Source of the DNA: Deltaproteobacteria bacterium
GTDB taxonomy: Bacteria > Desulfobacterota > DSM-4660 > Desulfatiglandales > HGW-15
Length of the DNA: 52,580 nucleotides
Assembly (NCBI GenBank): GCA_016930835.1
Contig: JAFGGA010000051.1
Coordinates: 1 to 52,580 of the forward strand
Reading direction: 5' to 3'
The position numbers and the translations under genes were made by a program. Positions 18,754-27,302 of the stretch are shown in pieces (the stretch's first letter is position 1; every line of letters starts with the position of its first letter). Below the pieces are notes generated by a model. The model did no database searches, was not told where the DNA came from, and saw only the letters and a program-made list of their open reading frames with translations.

Positions 18754-19368
18754 ATGTTACAACAAAAGGCAACCAATGTGTATTGGCATCATGGAGCGAT
18801 TACGCGCACGGACAGGGAAAGGTTGAACGGCCATCGCGGTTTCACCGTTTGGTTTACCGGTCTATCGGCCGCCGGGAAATCCACGTTGGCCGTCGCCATG
18901 GAAGAGGCATTATTTGAACGGGGATATCACACGTATATCCTGGATGGCGATAACATCCGTCACGGATTGAACAAGAATTTAGGGTTCTCGCCGGAAGACA
19001 GGGAGGAGAACATACGCCGGATCGGTGAAGTGGCGAAGCTGTTCAGTGACTGCGGCATCATCACCATGACGGCATTTATTTCACCTTATCGGCAGGATCG
19101 ACAAACCGCACGATCATTATTTGATGATCATTCCTTTATTGAGGTGTTTGTGGATTGCCCTGTTGAGGTGTGTGAGCAACGCGATCCAAAGGGTATATAT
19201 ACCAAGGCGCGGCAGGGGATCATCCCCTCATTCACGGGGATCAGCGCCCCCTATGAGCCCCCTGAAAATCCGGAAATTCATTTACGCACGGACCAAATGC
19301 CCCTTGCGGAATGTGTTTCCATAATCCTGGAATATCTTGGAAAACAAAAATTTATCCCTTCTCTCTAG
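18754..19368 (+). CDS. cysC: Adenylylsulfate kinase
   Basis: A 204-residue APS kinase that phosphorylates adenylylsulfate to PAPS with ATP in the cytoplasm. The P-loop is GLSAAGKS (residues 36-43), followed by the APS-binding signature DGDNIRHGLNKNLGFSPEDR and EENIRRIGEV, and later IYTKARQG. It is a full-length stand-alone kinase, not fused to CysN. The ATG follows GAGGAGGA. No sat, cysD or cysN is next to it. In a sulfate reducer, PAPS would serve sulfation or assimilation rather than dissimilation; that is inferred. Confidence 0.93.
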   Translation: MLQQKATNVYWHHGAITRTDRERLNGHRGFTVWFTGLSAAGKSTLAVAMEEALFERGYHTYILDGDNIRHGLNKNLGFSPEDREENIRRIGEVAKLFSDCGIITMTAFISPYRQDRQTARSLFDDHSFIEVFVDCPVEVCEQRDPKGIYTKARQGIIPSFTGISAPYEPPENPEIHLRTDQMPLAECVSIILEYLGKQKFIPSL

Positions 19369-19390
19369 GATTTGAAAATTCGTAAAAAAG

Positions 19391-19450
19391 AGAGCCCGAT
19401 TCCTAAATCGCGTTTTCGGATTCACCCCCCGTGATTAGAAAACGGGCTCT
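19391..19450 (-). terminator. Rho-independent-like terminator of the DASS1/two-component operon
   Basis: AGAGCCCG (19391-19398) and CGGGCTCT (19443-19450) pair at the base of a long loop. On the minus strand the stem is followed directly by TTTTTT, a classic terminator tail. It starts 5 bases past the stop of the REC-CBS gene. On the plus strand it may also terminate cysC, though its tail there is not T-rich. Confidence 0.7.
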
Positions 19451-19454
19451 TCAT

Positions 19455-20363
19455 TTACCATAGTCCTCTTTGAATTTTCTCCATCTCAAAAAACAGATCC
19501 TGTTCTCGCAACATGCCCACCACCTTGCCGGCATCCACCACCACCAAGCGCCTGGCATTGTTGGTGACCATTATGTATGAGGCCTCCATGAGGTTGGCAT
19601 CACTCGCGATGGTCAAGGGTGCGGGGGACATGACCTCTTCAATCTTTTTGATGACCAATGCCTGGGTTTCCTTCGTAAACATGCCTTGCCAAAACATGGG
19701 AGAAAATTGAATACTATCCGCCATGGACGGTTTGGGGGCATTAATGTAGGCCGGCATAATGGCCTTAAGAAGATCTTCGATCGTCAATACACCGATCACC
19801 TCTTCATGACGGTCAAACACAAGAATGGAACGATGCCCGGTTTCCATAATTTTACCGGTTGCGACCTTTAAGATAAATGACCGCTTTAAACGTAAGATGG
19901 CCTCTTTGATGGTCTGGTCTTTTTCAATAGTGGTATAATCATCAATGGGTATCATCACATCGCCGACACGCTTTTCAACATAAACATCGCCTTTTTTTTC
20001 GTATTCATATGCTTCCGTGATTTTTGCAACCAATATGTTTATGTCGCAGGGTTTGGCCAGGTAATCAAATGCCCCTTCGGCGAGGGCCTCCTGGGCGGAG
20101 GGTAAGGCTCCGTGGCCGGTCAGCATGATCACGGGCAGATCAGGAGATCTTTTTTTTATCTCCTTTAATGCCTGATGGCCATCCATGCCCGGCATCTTGA
20201 TATCCAGGACAATAACATCGGGATTCTCAGCCAGCTGTTCAATGGCAGCCTCACCGCTTTCGGCCATGATCATTTCAAATCCGCGCTTATCAAGAAGCTT
20301 TTTTGTGGTGATTCGAAATTTTTCTTCATCATCTACCATCAAGACCTTTATCTTTTTACTCAT
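19455..20363 (-). CDS. Response regulator receiver fused to a CBS domain pair
   Basis: A 302-residue protein. Residues 1-120 form a receiver domain with acidic pocket DDEE (11-14), phosphoacceptor Asp54 in VLDIKMPGMDG, and the conserved Lys in LAKPCD. Residues about 130-300 hold two CBS motifs (VGDVMIPIDDYTTI and VMSPAPLTIASDANL), which usually bind adenine nucleotides. A 40-residue insert separates the halves. There is no DNA-binding domain, so output is probably allosteric or protein-protein. It is the last gene of the operon, 35 bases after the DASS transporter, with GGGAGGA before its ATG. It could couple phosphorylation to energy state and act on the transporter; this is inference. Confidence 0.88.
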   Translation of the reverse strand: MSKKIKVLMVDDEEKFRITTKKLLDKRGFEMIMAESGEAAIEQLAENPDVIVLDIKMPGMDGHQALKEIKKRSPDLPVIMLTGHGALPSAQEALAEGAFDYLAKPCDINILVAKITEAYEYEKKGDVYVEKRVGDVMIPIDDYTTIEKDQTIKEAILRLKRSFILKVATGKIMETGHRSILVFDRHEEVIGVLTIEDLLKAIMPAYINAPKPSMADSIQFSPMFWQGMFTKETQALVIKKIEEVMSPAPLTIASDANLMEASYIMVTNNARRLVVVDAGKVVGMLREQDLFFEMEKIQRGLW

Positions 20364-20398
20364 TCCAGTATCCTCCCATATCGGAGATAATATATCGA

Positions 20399-22252
20399 CT
20401 AAAATGGATTAAGTCCCGGCCATCCCAACCAGAGCCAATAAGTGGAGGCCATGAGCATCAAACCGAGCATGTTGGTGACCCAGAGGATAACGCCCACCCT
20501 TAAAAAATCCTTGGAATCCAGATAACCGCCGGCGTATACAATGGCGTTCGGGGGTGTTCCAATGACCAGGCAATAGGCAAAGGATGAAGCAATGGCCGTG
20601 CCCATGGCCATAAAGGGAATCATATGTGTCCCGGGGTGGACGATCCCCGCCATGGCCAGGGTGACCGGGCCCACCGCGGCACAGGCCGGGCCGTCCGCCA
20701 TAATTTGTGTAAGCAGGCCTGTAATTACATTGCCCGTGAGCATGAGGCCCAGGCCATCTGTGATACCTAGAGGTTCCGTCACATCCAATAAAGAACGAGC
20801 GATCCAGTAGGCGCCGCCCGTTTCCACAAGCACCCTCCCAAAGATAATGGCCCCGGCGTAGAGCCAGACTACACCCCAGTCCACCTTGGTTTGATAGTCC
20901 CGCCAATTTACCACACCCGCAAAGATATAGGCGATAGCGCCCATGACGGCTAAAACCCCGATACCGAACCGGATGCCGGTCAGCTTGAGCAGAAGATTAT
21001 TTTCCGTGATCCAACAAAAAAGCATGGCCAGAAAAATGATAATCGATATGATTTGTTGTCGTGACCATTTACCCCCCAATTTGGTGGTCTCATGTTTTAC
21101 AAGAGCTAAGGCATTGCCCAGGTTCCGTACAGAAGGATTGAATCGCTTATTGATCACGAACCATGTCACTGGAATAACAAATATCAAATAAGGAACGCAG
21201 TAGATTAACCATTGTCCGAATCCCATTTGAATGCCGAACATATCTTCCGCGTAATTCATCATGATAATATTTCTGGCAGCACCGGATGGCGCAAGGGATC
21301 CTCCCAGATTACAGGCCATGGCAATGGTGATCATAAGCATCTTGGCAAGCTCAGGATCGTCGTTGCTGGTTGATGCGGTCGAAGCCGTATACAGCAGGAT
21401 CCCCACGGGCAGAAACATGGCGGCCAGGGCATGATCCGACATGAACATGGTGAGGGGAGCGATAATGACGATAATGATCAGCGTGACCCATTTGATATCC
21501 GGATTTTTCAGTCTCCCGAACATCATCATGGCAATGCGTTTATCCACGCCGGTTTTGATAAAGGCGGTAGCGAACATCAGGCTTCCCATGATAAACCAAG
21601 TGGCATCGGACCAATAGAGACTTGCAATGGCTTCCCTTGAGATAATCCCGCTTATCAGGGCGATAATGCCAATACAAAACGCGACCATGGGAAGCGGAAT
21701 AGCCTCCGTAATAAAACACAGGACCACAAATACGACAATCCCCACCGCCATCTTGACCTTAAATCCGGCCTCTTTGGCTTTTGTTTTTTCGCTTTCCTGG
21801 AGATTATTCAAAGCGAGTTTGTCAACTCGCAAGTCAAAACCTTGTTTCATCAATTGAAAAAACGCATCCGACGGGATCTCTTTGGCAAAGGCCATCACCC
21901 GGGCCAGATGTTCTTTGGTGCTTGAGATCCCGTTTTGTTCACACCATCTCTCATTTCTTTTTAAAAAAGAGTTTTGTGAAAAGGCGGATTTATCCACACT
22001 TGCTTCCATCATGCGGACCATCTGTAGTTGCCATTGGGAGAGATCTCCGGTCTTTTTATCAAAGAGCTCTTGAGCGAAAAAGTCTCGCACGTATCTGGGC
22101 CCCATGGTATATTCCACACCCACATCAACCATGCTTTTGGGTGTGGGGATGATGGTTAAGAGAAAAAACGCGCCCAACGGAATAAAAAACAGTTTCCAGT
22201 TGATAAATCGATCATATCCAGTGGGTTTCTTTTTTATCGTTTTATCCGTCAT
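20399..22252 (-). CDS. DASS (SLC13)-family anion:Na+ symporter with large N-terminal insert
   Basis: A 617-residue membrane protein of the divalent anion:sodium symporter family, which imports dicarboxylates, citrate or sulfate. After a first helix (about 22-40) comes a roughly 120-residue soluble stretch before the next helices begin near residue 168, longer than in typical members. Core motifs are ITEAIPLPMVAF, a first hairpin-motif equivalent MSDHALAAMFLP (where SNTAT is usual), GGSLAPSGAARN and the C-terminal VIGTPPNAIVYAGG. It lies in the HK1-RR1 operon. The second half GTPPNA motif is well kept; the first hairpin differs from characterised carriers, so substrate is uncertain. Confidence 0.85.
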   Translation of the reverse strand: MTDKTIKKKPTGYDRFINWKLFFIPLGAFFLLTIIPTPKSMVDVGVEYTMGPRYVRDFFAQELFDKKTGDLSQWQLQMVRMMEASVDKSAFSQNSFLKRNERWCEQNGISSTKEHLARVMAFAKEIPSDAFFQLMKQGFDLRVDKLALNNLQESEKTKAKEAGFKVKMAVGIVVFVVLCFITEAIPLPMVAFCIGIIALISGIISREAIASLYWSDATWFIMGSLMFATAFIKTGVDKRIAMMMFGRLKNPDIKWVTLIIIVIIAPLTMFMSDHALAAMFLPVGILLYTASTASTSNDDPELAKMLMITIAMACNLGGSLAPSGAARNIIMMNYAEDMFGIQMGFGQWLIYCVPYLIFVIPVTWFVINKRFNPSVRNLGNALALVKHETTKLGGKWSRQQIISIIIFLAMLFCWITENNLLLKLTGIRFGIGVLAVMGAIAYIFAGVVNWRDYQTKVDWGVVWLYAGAIIFGRVLVETGGAYWIARSLLDVTEPLGITDGLGLMLTGNVITGLLTQIMADGPACAAVGPVTLAMAGIVHPGTHMIPFMAMGTAIASSFAYCLVIGTPPNAIVYAGGYLDSKDFLRVGVILWVTNMLGLMLMASTYWLWLGWPGLNPF

Positions 22253-22291
22253 TGTCTACCCCAAAAATTGTATTTTTCTGTTAATACCTCA

Positions 22292-22426
22292 TCAAGTACT
22301 GAAGAGCTTTAAAAAACAATAAAGTAAGAACATGACGATGGTGGCATAGAAGAAAAGGCGCCGCTCGAACTCTTTGGAATACGAGAAAACTCCTCTGCGA
22401 CCTGCATGATGCTTTTCCTGAGTCAT
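22292..22426 (-). CDS. 44-residue single-pass membrane protein
   Basis: A short open frame between the RR1 and DASS1 genes. The ATG at 22426 is preceded on the minus strand by GGGAG with suitable spacing. The protein starts MTQEKHHAGRRGVFSYSKEF, has a basic stretch ERR, and then one hydrophobic helix FFYATIVMFLLYCFLKLF before stopping. The charge pattern predicts the N-terminus inside. It fills an otherwise unexplained gap of 220 bases in a tight operon, 40 bases upstream of the transporter start. I know no family for it. A role as a small regulatory or assembly partner of the transporter is a guess from position. Confidence 0.6.
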   Translation of the reverse strand: MTQEKHHAGRRGVFSYSKEFERRLFFYATIVMFLLYCFLKLFST

Positions 22427-22473
22427 ACGATCAGGCTCCCTTCCAAGACATGGGTATCAGAGCGTTATTGAGA

Positions 22474-22923
22474 TCAAACCTCTTCCCTCAATATTTCTCT
22501 GGGTGACTTCATGTATCGCCTGCTTTGGGCCATGCGGATCTTCTCCTCAAGCCTGAGTCTTTTTTCAAAGGCCTCCTCCGCCTTTTGTATGAGATCCGAT
22601 ACATCAGTGGGTTTCATGAGATAATCCGTGGCACCGGCTTTCAGACCATCCACCGCCGACTCCACCGTCCCATGCCCGGTCAGCATGATCACTTCCACCA
22701 GAGGAAATTCGTTTTTGATCGCCCTTAAGGTTTCAATCCCGTCCATGCCGGGCATCTTCACGTCAAGAATGACCACATGAACATTCTGGGAACGCATTTT
22801 CTCAAGGGCCTCTCGACCGCTGCCTGCCGTGACGATGTCATACCCTTTTCTTGAGAGCAGCTTCTCCGTGGTGATTAAAAACCGTTCTTCGTCATCCACC
22901 AACATCATCTTCATTGTTTCCAT
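22474..22923 (-). CDS. Receiver-only response regulator (RR1)
   Basis: A 149-residue protein consisting of one receiver domain plus a short charged helical tail (EEKIRMAQSRRYMKSP). Acidic pocket DDEE (10-13), phosphoacceptor Asp54 in VILDVKMPGMDG, Thr in MLTGHG and Lys in LMKPTD are all present. No DNA-binding or enzymatic output domain exists, so it acts through phosphotransfer or by binding a partner. It follows HK1 by 65 bases and is presumably phosphorylated by it. The ATG is preceded by AGGAGG. Confidence 0.9.
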   Translation of the reverse strand: METMKMMLVDDEERFLITTEKLLSRKGYDIVTAGSGREALEKMRSQNVHVVILDVKMPGMDGIETLRAIKNEFPLVEVIMLTGHGTVESAVDGLKAGATDYLMKPTDVSDLIQKAEEAFEKRLRLEEKIRMAQSRRYMKSPREILREEV

Positions 22924-22988
22924 AATACTTCCTCCTGTTGCTTCCTTACGCCATCATCCCGAAAAGACAAATTTCCATATTACGACAT

Positions 22989-24674
22989 TCATCCAGCCAC
23001 AGGAAAACGAATCGTAAAAGTCGTGCTTACACCCTGTTCACTGCGCACCTCCATGGTGCCGCCCATATCATGAATAATGCCGTAGCAGATGGATAATCCC
23101 AATCCTGTGCCCTTACCGACCGGCTTTGTCGTAAAAAAGGGGCTGAAGATCTTTTTAAGATTTTCCGGGCTGATGCCAATCCCGTTATCCGTAACCGATA
23201 CTTCTGCTTTTCCGTCCTCCGTGGGGCCGGCCTGGATATCGATGTGTCCCCCGCTGACCCCGTGTCGGGTAGTAATGGCATCAATGGCATTGTTAAATAA
23301 GTTGATGAAGACCTGTTGCAATTGTCCTGAATCTCCGCGGATAAAGGGCGTATCACTTAGTATCTCTTGATTAATCTGAATACCATGAACACTTGCCTTT
23401 TGATCTATCATGGCCACTACCTCAGGCAAAAGTCTTTGAAGATCAATGTCTTTAACCACGGGTTCCCCCTGTCTGCCGAACTTCAATATGGCCTGGGTAA
23501 TCTTGGTGCAACGGGCGATCTGGATATGAATTTCATTCAAGGAATCTTCAAAATCCGTCATCAACTCCGATCCCTTTAGATCGCCCTTTTCTTTCAGTTC
23601 CGCCCATATATCCATCATCAGGGCCTGTTCATTATTGATAATCTGAAGGGGGTTGTTGATTTCGTGAGCAAATCCCGCGGCCATCTCACCAAGCTCCGCC
23701 AGGCGGGTAGCGCGAATCAGTTGACCACTCAGATTTTCCCTATCGGCCTCCATTTGTTCCATCTGCCGGATAATCCGATCCGTTCTATAAAAAGCGAGAC
23801 CCACGATAAGAACCCCGGCAATGACCATGATCAGCACGATCAGGTAACTGGCCGATCGAAGTGCCTTAAAGGCATCTTCCTTCTGCTGCCTGACAACCAG
23901 GATCCAATCTCCCTCTTTCAGCCATATGGTTGCATAAAGATATTTTTCACCATCTTCCGCATTGGCCAAAAAGGTCCTAATCCCAGAGTGATGAGAAGGG
24001 TATTTAAGGTGATCGGGATCTTCACTCATCAGGCTTCCTCCGGATCGCCGTTCTGTTTGAAAGATTCCATCACGGTTTAAAATATACGATTCCCCGGTTT
24101 TGCCGATACGGAACTTTTTCACCAGATCATTAAACATGAACGTATCAATAGTGGCTCGAATCACCCATGTTTCACCATCTTCCACCTTAGCCATGGCGAT
24201 GATAAAATGGGGAATATTCCGATATCCCAAAAAGATATCACTGATGTAATATCCCTTTTTAATAACCTCCTTAAACCACTCCATTTCGCCATAAATCCTA
24301 CCCGTCAATTGGTAGGGTCCATAATAGGCCACATGGATTCCATCTCCATTAAAGACGCCCAAGTCCACGAATGCATTGGAGCCTTTCTGAAGATTCACAA
24401 ATACTTCCTGGAGCCTCTCCGGGTCTTTGAGGGTATGGTATGAGGAGGAATCGCAGACCAGCCTGAGGTCAGCCTTCCGTTCATTGAGAAAGGTTTCGAT
24501 CATCTGACAGTGATCACCCACGATACGTTGCATACTCGCAATGGTGCTTGATTCGATGGAGGTGGTGAAGTAGTAGTATCCGACGGCCAAGATGATCAGA
24601 AGGGGAATGACGGGCACCAGGACCATGCTGGCCAGGATGTTTTTTCTCATTGATTTGTAATGATTTTTTTCCAT
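22989..24674 (-). CDS. Membrane sensor histidine kinase with Cache-type sensor (HK1)
   Basis: A 561-residue kinase. Helices at about 12-36 and 270-295 bracket a periplasmic double-Cache-like sensor containing YGPYQLTGRIYGEMEWF and GYRNIPHFIIAMAK. The cytoplasmic part has HisKA with the phosphoacceptor in AAGFAHEINNPLQ (His337), N box NLFNNAIDAI, G1 DNGIGI and G2 GKGTGLGLSICYG. It resembles the DctB-type kinases that sense organic acids. The frame extends to a TTG at 24683, but the ATG at 24674 is preferred; the Shine-Dalgarno match is weak either way. A sigma-54 promoter ends about 30 bases upstream, which makes this the first gene of a five-gene operon. It is paralogous to HK2. Confidence 0.9.
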   Translation of the reverse strand: MEKNHYKSMRKNILASMVLVPVIPLLIILAVGYYYFTTSIESSTIASMQRIVGDHCQMIETFLNERKADLRLVCDSSSYHTLKDPERLQEVFVNLQKGSNAFVDLGVFNGDGIHVAYYGPYQLTGRIYGEMEWFKEVIKKGYYISDIFLGYRNIPHFIIAMAKVEDGETWVIRATIDTFMFNDLVKKFRIGKTGESYILNRDGIFQTERRSGGSLMSEDPDHLKYPSHHSGIRTFLANAEDGEKYLYATIWLKEGDWILVVRQQKEDAFKALRSASYLIVLIMVIAGVLIVGLAFYRTDRIIRQMEQMEADRENLSGQLIRATRLAELGEMAAGFAHEINNPLQIINNEQALMMDIWAELKEKGDLKGSELMTDFEDSLNEIHIQIARCTKITQAILKFGRQGEPVVKDIDLQRLLPEVVAMIDQKASVHGIQINQEILSDTPFIRGDSGQLQQVFINLFNNAIDAITTRHGVSGGHIDIQAGPTEDGKAEVSVTDNGIGISPENLKKIFSPFFTTKPVGKGTGLGLSICYGIIHDMGGTMEVRSEQGVSTTFTIRFPVAG

Positions 24675-24702
24675 AGCAAACAAACTCGTAATAAATACTT
24701 AA

Positions 24703-24718
24703 GGCAATCTTCATGCCA
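24703..24718 (-). promoter_or_regulatory. Sigma-54 promoter of the HK1-RR1-DASS1 operon
   Basis: Minus strand TGGCATGAAGATTGCC. It matches the sigma-54 consensus TGGCACG-N4-TTGCW with the required 10 bases between GG and GC. Predicted start is near 24692, just ahead of the HK1 start codon. The same element occurs before the second operon at 28954-28969. Confidence 0.75.
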
Positions 24719-25125
24719 TGTATCAATAGTCCGAGCGCATTGTTAACCAGCTGATATGACTAATGTTGTTCTGAGGTTGCGCGTGTTGGATAAAATGACT
24801 TTACCAATAAGCTGTCGGGGGATTTTACAGGGTGTAAAACTTATGGAAAAAAATAATTGTACCGGCATGAAAAAATCTGCATCACTAACAAAGAGATATT
24901 TATGGAAACAGGATATGCGGGATCTATTCGTTTTTGAAGTAGGGGATGAACGTATCCATTCAGGACAAAACGGATCGGTTCCCGATTCCCTTATCACCAT
25001 TGGATAAATCATGGAATGTGTACATGGTTTTAGGGAAAAAGATAAGGCAACCACTCATCCTAAAACAATGAAGAGGTAGGTAAGGACGAGGACTTGATCG
25101 GTCCGGTCGATTTTTCTTTAAGAGA
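24719..25125. other. Regulatory gap between the two signalling operons
   Basis: It contains the upstream palindrome at 24823-24839 serving the HK1 operon, and the 3' end region of the RR2 operon. No convincing gene is present: a plus-strand frame at 24843-25007 lacks a ribosome binding site and resembles nothing known. A possible short hairpin around ATCGGTCCGGTCGAT (25097-25111) lies just past the RR2 stop. Confidence 0.45.
24823..24839. promoter_or_regulatory. Upstream activator palindrome of the HK1 operon
   Basis: TTTTACA-GGG-TGTAAAA, a perfect 7-bp inverted repeat with a 3-base spacer. Its centre is about 115 bp upstream of the -24 element of the sigma-54 promoter, the usual place for an enhancer-binding protein. 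An identical palindrome with a different spacer (GTT) lies at the same distance from the other sigma-54 promoter. Confidence 0.65.
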
Positions 25126-25554
25126 TTACCAGTATTTTAATGCTTCTTTTATCTTGGCCCTGCGGATCTTTTGATCATGGGCATCTTTTTTTTCAAATGC
25201 CGATAATAGCTTGGGAAGCAGCTCCTCCAGTTTTACGGGTTTAAGGAGGTAGTCAAAGGCACCCAGCTTCATCCCCTCAATGCTGGTTTCCACGGATGCG
25301 TGACCTGTCAACAGCAGAACCTCGGTCAGGGGCTGGAGTCTCTTGATTTCCCTGAGCGTCTCGATACCGTCCATCCCTCCGGGCATCTTGATATCCAGTA
25401 TGACAATATCAATGGGTTTTTTCTTGATGATCTCCAAGGCTTCTTCACCACTTTTGGCGCCATGCGTATCGATCTTTCTTTTTTTAAGACGATTCACCAG
25501 GGTCTCTAAAAAATCCTCTTCGTCATCCACGACGAGTACGCTAAAAAATTCCAT
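25126..25554 (-). CDS. Receiver-only response regulator (RR2)
   Basis: A 142-residue single receiver domain with a short basic tail (KIRRAKIKEALKYW). Acidic pocket DDEE (10-13), phosphoacceptor Asp54 in VILDIKMPGGMDG (one Gly more than usual after the turn), LLTGHA and LLKPVK are present. There is no output domain. It is last in the DASS2-HK2-RR2 operon and is closely similar to RR1. It is likely the phosphorylation target of HK2. The ATG has a Shine-Dalgarno sequence AGGAGG. Confidence 0.9.
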   Translation of the reverse strand: MEFFSVLVVDDEEDFLETLVNRLKKRKIDTHGAKSGEEALEIIKKKPIDIVILDIKMPGGMDGIETLREIKRLQPLTEVLLLTGHASVETSIEGMKLGAFDYLLKPVKLEELLPKLLSAFEKKDAHDQKIRRAKIKEALKYW

Positions 25555-25640
25555 AGTTCCTCCTTTTCTTGATATTCAATTCAACCGACCAATAATTATA
25601 CATGAAAACTATATTATCGTCATTCGTCCTCTATTTCACT

Positions 25641-27302
25641 CTATTTTTTTTCAGGCGTCACCATGGGGATAGATACGGTAAATATGGTCCCCTGATCGAC
25701 CTGGCTTCTAAACTGTATGTTCCCGCCGAGTTTTTGCATGATATCATAACTGACCCATAGCCCCAAACCGGTTCCCCGTCCTGTCTCCTTGGTGGTAAAG
25801 AAGGGATCAAAAATCTTACTTTGCAGGTCATCCGGAATACCCGGGCCATTGTCTATGATCTGGACTTCAATACTGTTCTGCACGCATTTACTCACGATTC
25901 TTACGATTCCATCCTTATTGATGGCGTCAATCGCATTGGATATGAGATTTAAAAACACCTGCTGAAGCTGAGCCTGCTCACTGGCGATAATGGGAATGTC
26001 TGCGGCCAGTTCGGTTGTTATTTCAATATTATTGATCCGGGCGTAGTTTTCAAGAAGATTGATGGTCTGTCTGAGTGTGCTATTTATATCCACATCTTCA
26101 AGATGCGGCTCCATCTTACGAGCGTAACCGAGCATATTATGGACGACCTTTCTGGCCCTTTCCACATGCTCTTCGATCTTTTTGATCGATGTCCTGAATT
26201 CATGGAGATTTTGACTTTGCTTAAAATCCTCGTCCTCCAAGAGATCTTCCATCCACCCGGTCTTCTGCAGTATGACAGCCAATGGATTGTTGATCTCATG
26301 GGCCAGACCTGCGGCCATCTTTCCCAAGGCAGCCATCTTATCGGACTGGACCAATTGTGCGTTTAATTCATTCATTTTATTGTCGGCAGCGCGTAAACCG
26401 CTGATAGCCAGGAATGTTGTAAAAATCGTGGTCAGGACGATGGCAAGGATACCGGCTAGAATGATAATAACCTCCATGGTTCGCGTGGCCAGTAATCCTC
26501 TCATCTCTTCCTTGACTTCCTGATTGATCACCAGAAGCCAGGTATTGTTTTTTAACCAGGCCCCGGCATACAGTATCTGATTGCCGTTGCCGTTAGTCAT
26601 TTCAATGACGCTTGTTTTTCCACCAAACAGGCTTGTGTCAAGATTTGATTTGGATTGGATATCAGCCCCGAAACGCGGTTGTGTCTGATAGATACCCTCT
26701 TTATTGATAATATAGGCATCGCCGGTTTTACCGACCTGGGCCGCCTGGACGATATTTCCAAAGATATAGGGGTCAATGGTGGCCCTCAAGATCCAACTTT
26801 GATCATTCTCCTGCCGACGGACGGCGATGATAAAGTGGGGGATCTGCCGATATCCCATATACACATCACTGATATATATCCCGCGGCTCATGACCTCACC
26901 GAACCATGGTTGTTGAAAATAGTTCAATCCTTCAAGATTATATGGGCCCACATAGGCCAAGTGCCTGCCGGCATTGTCGATCACCCCCAGATCCACAAAG
27001 GCGCCTGCATGGGTATTCATAACCTGAAAGATATTATTGAGTTGGCGACCGTCAGTCATGTCCATGAAACGATGAGTGTCAGCCATGGCGGACAGTATCG
27101 CCGTTCGTTCCTTTAAAAACAGTTCCAATGCCTCCGCTTGCGCCGTGGCACGATAAATGATCTGTTCTTCTATTTTGACTTGATATATCTCCGCGAATTG
27201 GTAATAAATAACGGCACCCAGGATGATTAAAGGTGCCAGGGAAACCACCAGTGTGATGAGGATAATTTTTCGCTGCAGAATGGAATATAAATTGGTTTTC
27301 AT
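25641..27302 (-). CDS. Membrane sensor histidine kinase with Cache-type sensor (HK2)
   Basis: A 553-residue kinase paralogous to HK1. Two helices (about 12-35 and 275-300) flank a Cache-like periplasmic sensor with YVGPYNLEGLNYFQQPWF and GYRQIPHFIIAVRR. The cytoplasmic part shows AAGLAHEINNPLAV (phosphoacceptor His335), NLISNAIDAI, DNGPGIP and GRGTGLGLWVSYD. The frame reaches 27326, but the ATG at 27302 overlaps the DASS2 stop codon as ATGA, so translation is probably coupled and I take this start. The GYRxIPHFIIA segment shared with HK1 suggests related ligands. Confidence 0.9.
   Translation of the reverse strand: MKTNLYSILQRKIILITLVVSLAPLIILGAVIYYQFAEIYQVKIEEQIIYRATAQAEALELFLKERTAILSAMADTHRFMDMTDGRQLNNIFQVMNTHAGAFVDLGVIDNAGRHLAYVGPYNLEGLNYFQQPWFGEVMSRGIYISDVYMGYRQIPHFIIAVRRQENDQSWILRATIDPYIFGNIVQAAQVGKTGDAYIINKEGIYQTQPRFGADIQSKSNLDTSLFGGKTSVIEMTNGNGNQILYAGAWLKNNTWLLVINQEVKEEMRGLLATRTMEVIIILAGILAIVLTTIFTTFLAISGLRAADNKMNELNAQLVQSDKMAALGKMAAGLAHEINNPLAVILQKTGWMEDLLEDEDFKQSQNLHEFRTSIKKIEEHVERARKVVHNMLGYARKMEPHLEDVDINSTLRQTINLLENYARINNIEITTELAADIPIIASEQAQLQQVFLNLISNAIDAINKDGIVRIVSKCVQNSIEVQIIDNGPGIPDDLQSKIFDPFFTTKETGRGTGLGLWVSYDIMQKLGGNIQFRSQVDQGTIFTVSIPMVTPEKK

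Noticed and set aside
24843-25007. A 54-codon plus-strand frame directly after the upstream palindrome
   Set aside because: No ribosome binding site, and its position is better explained by the regulatory role of the region for the minus-strand operon.
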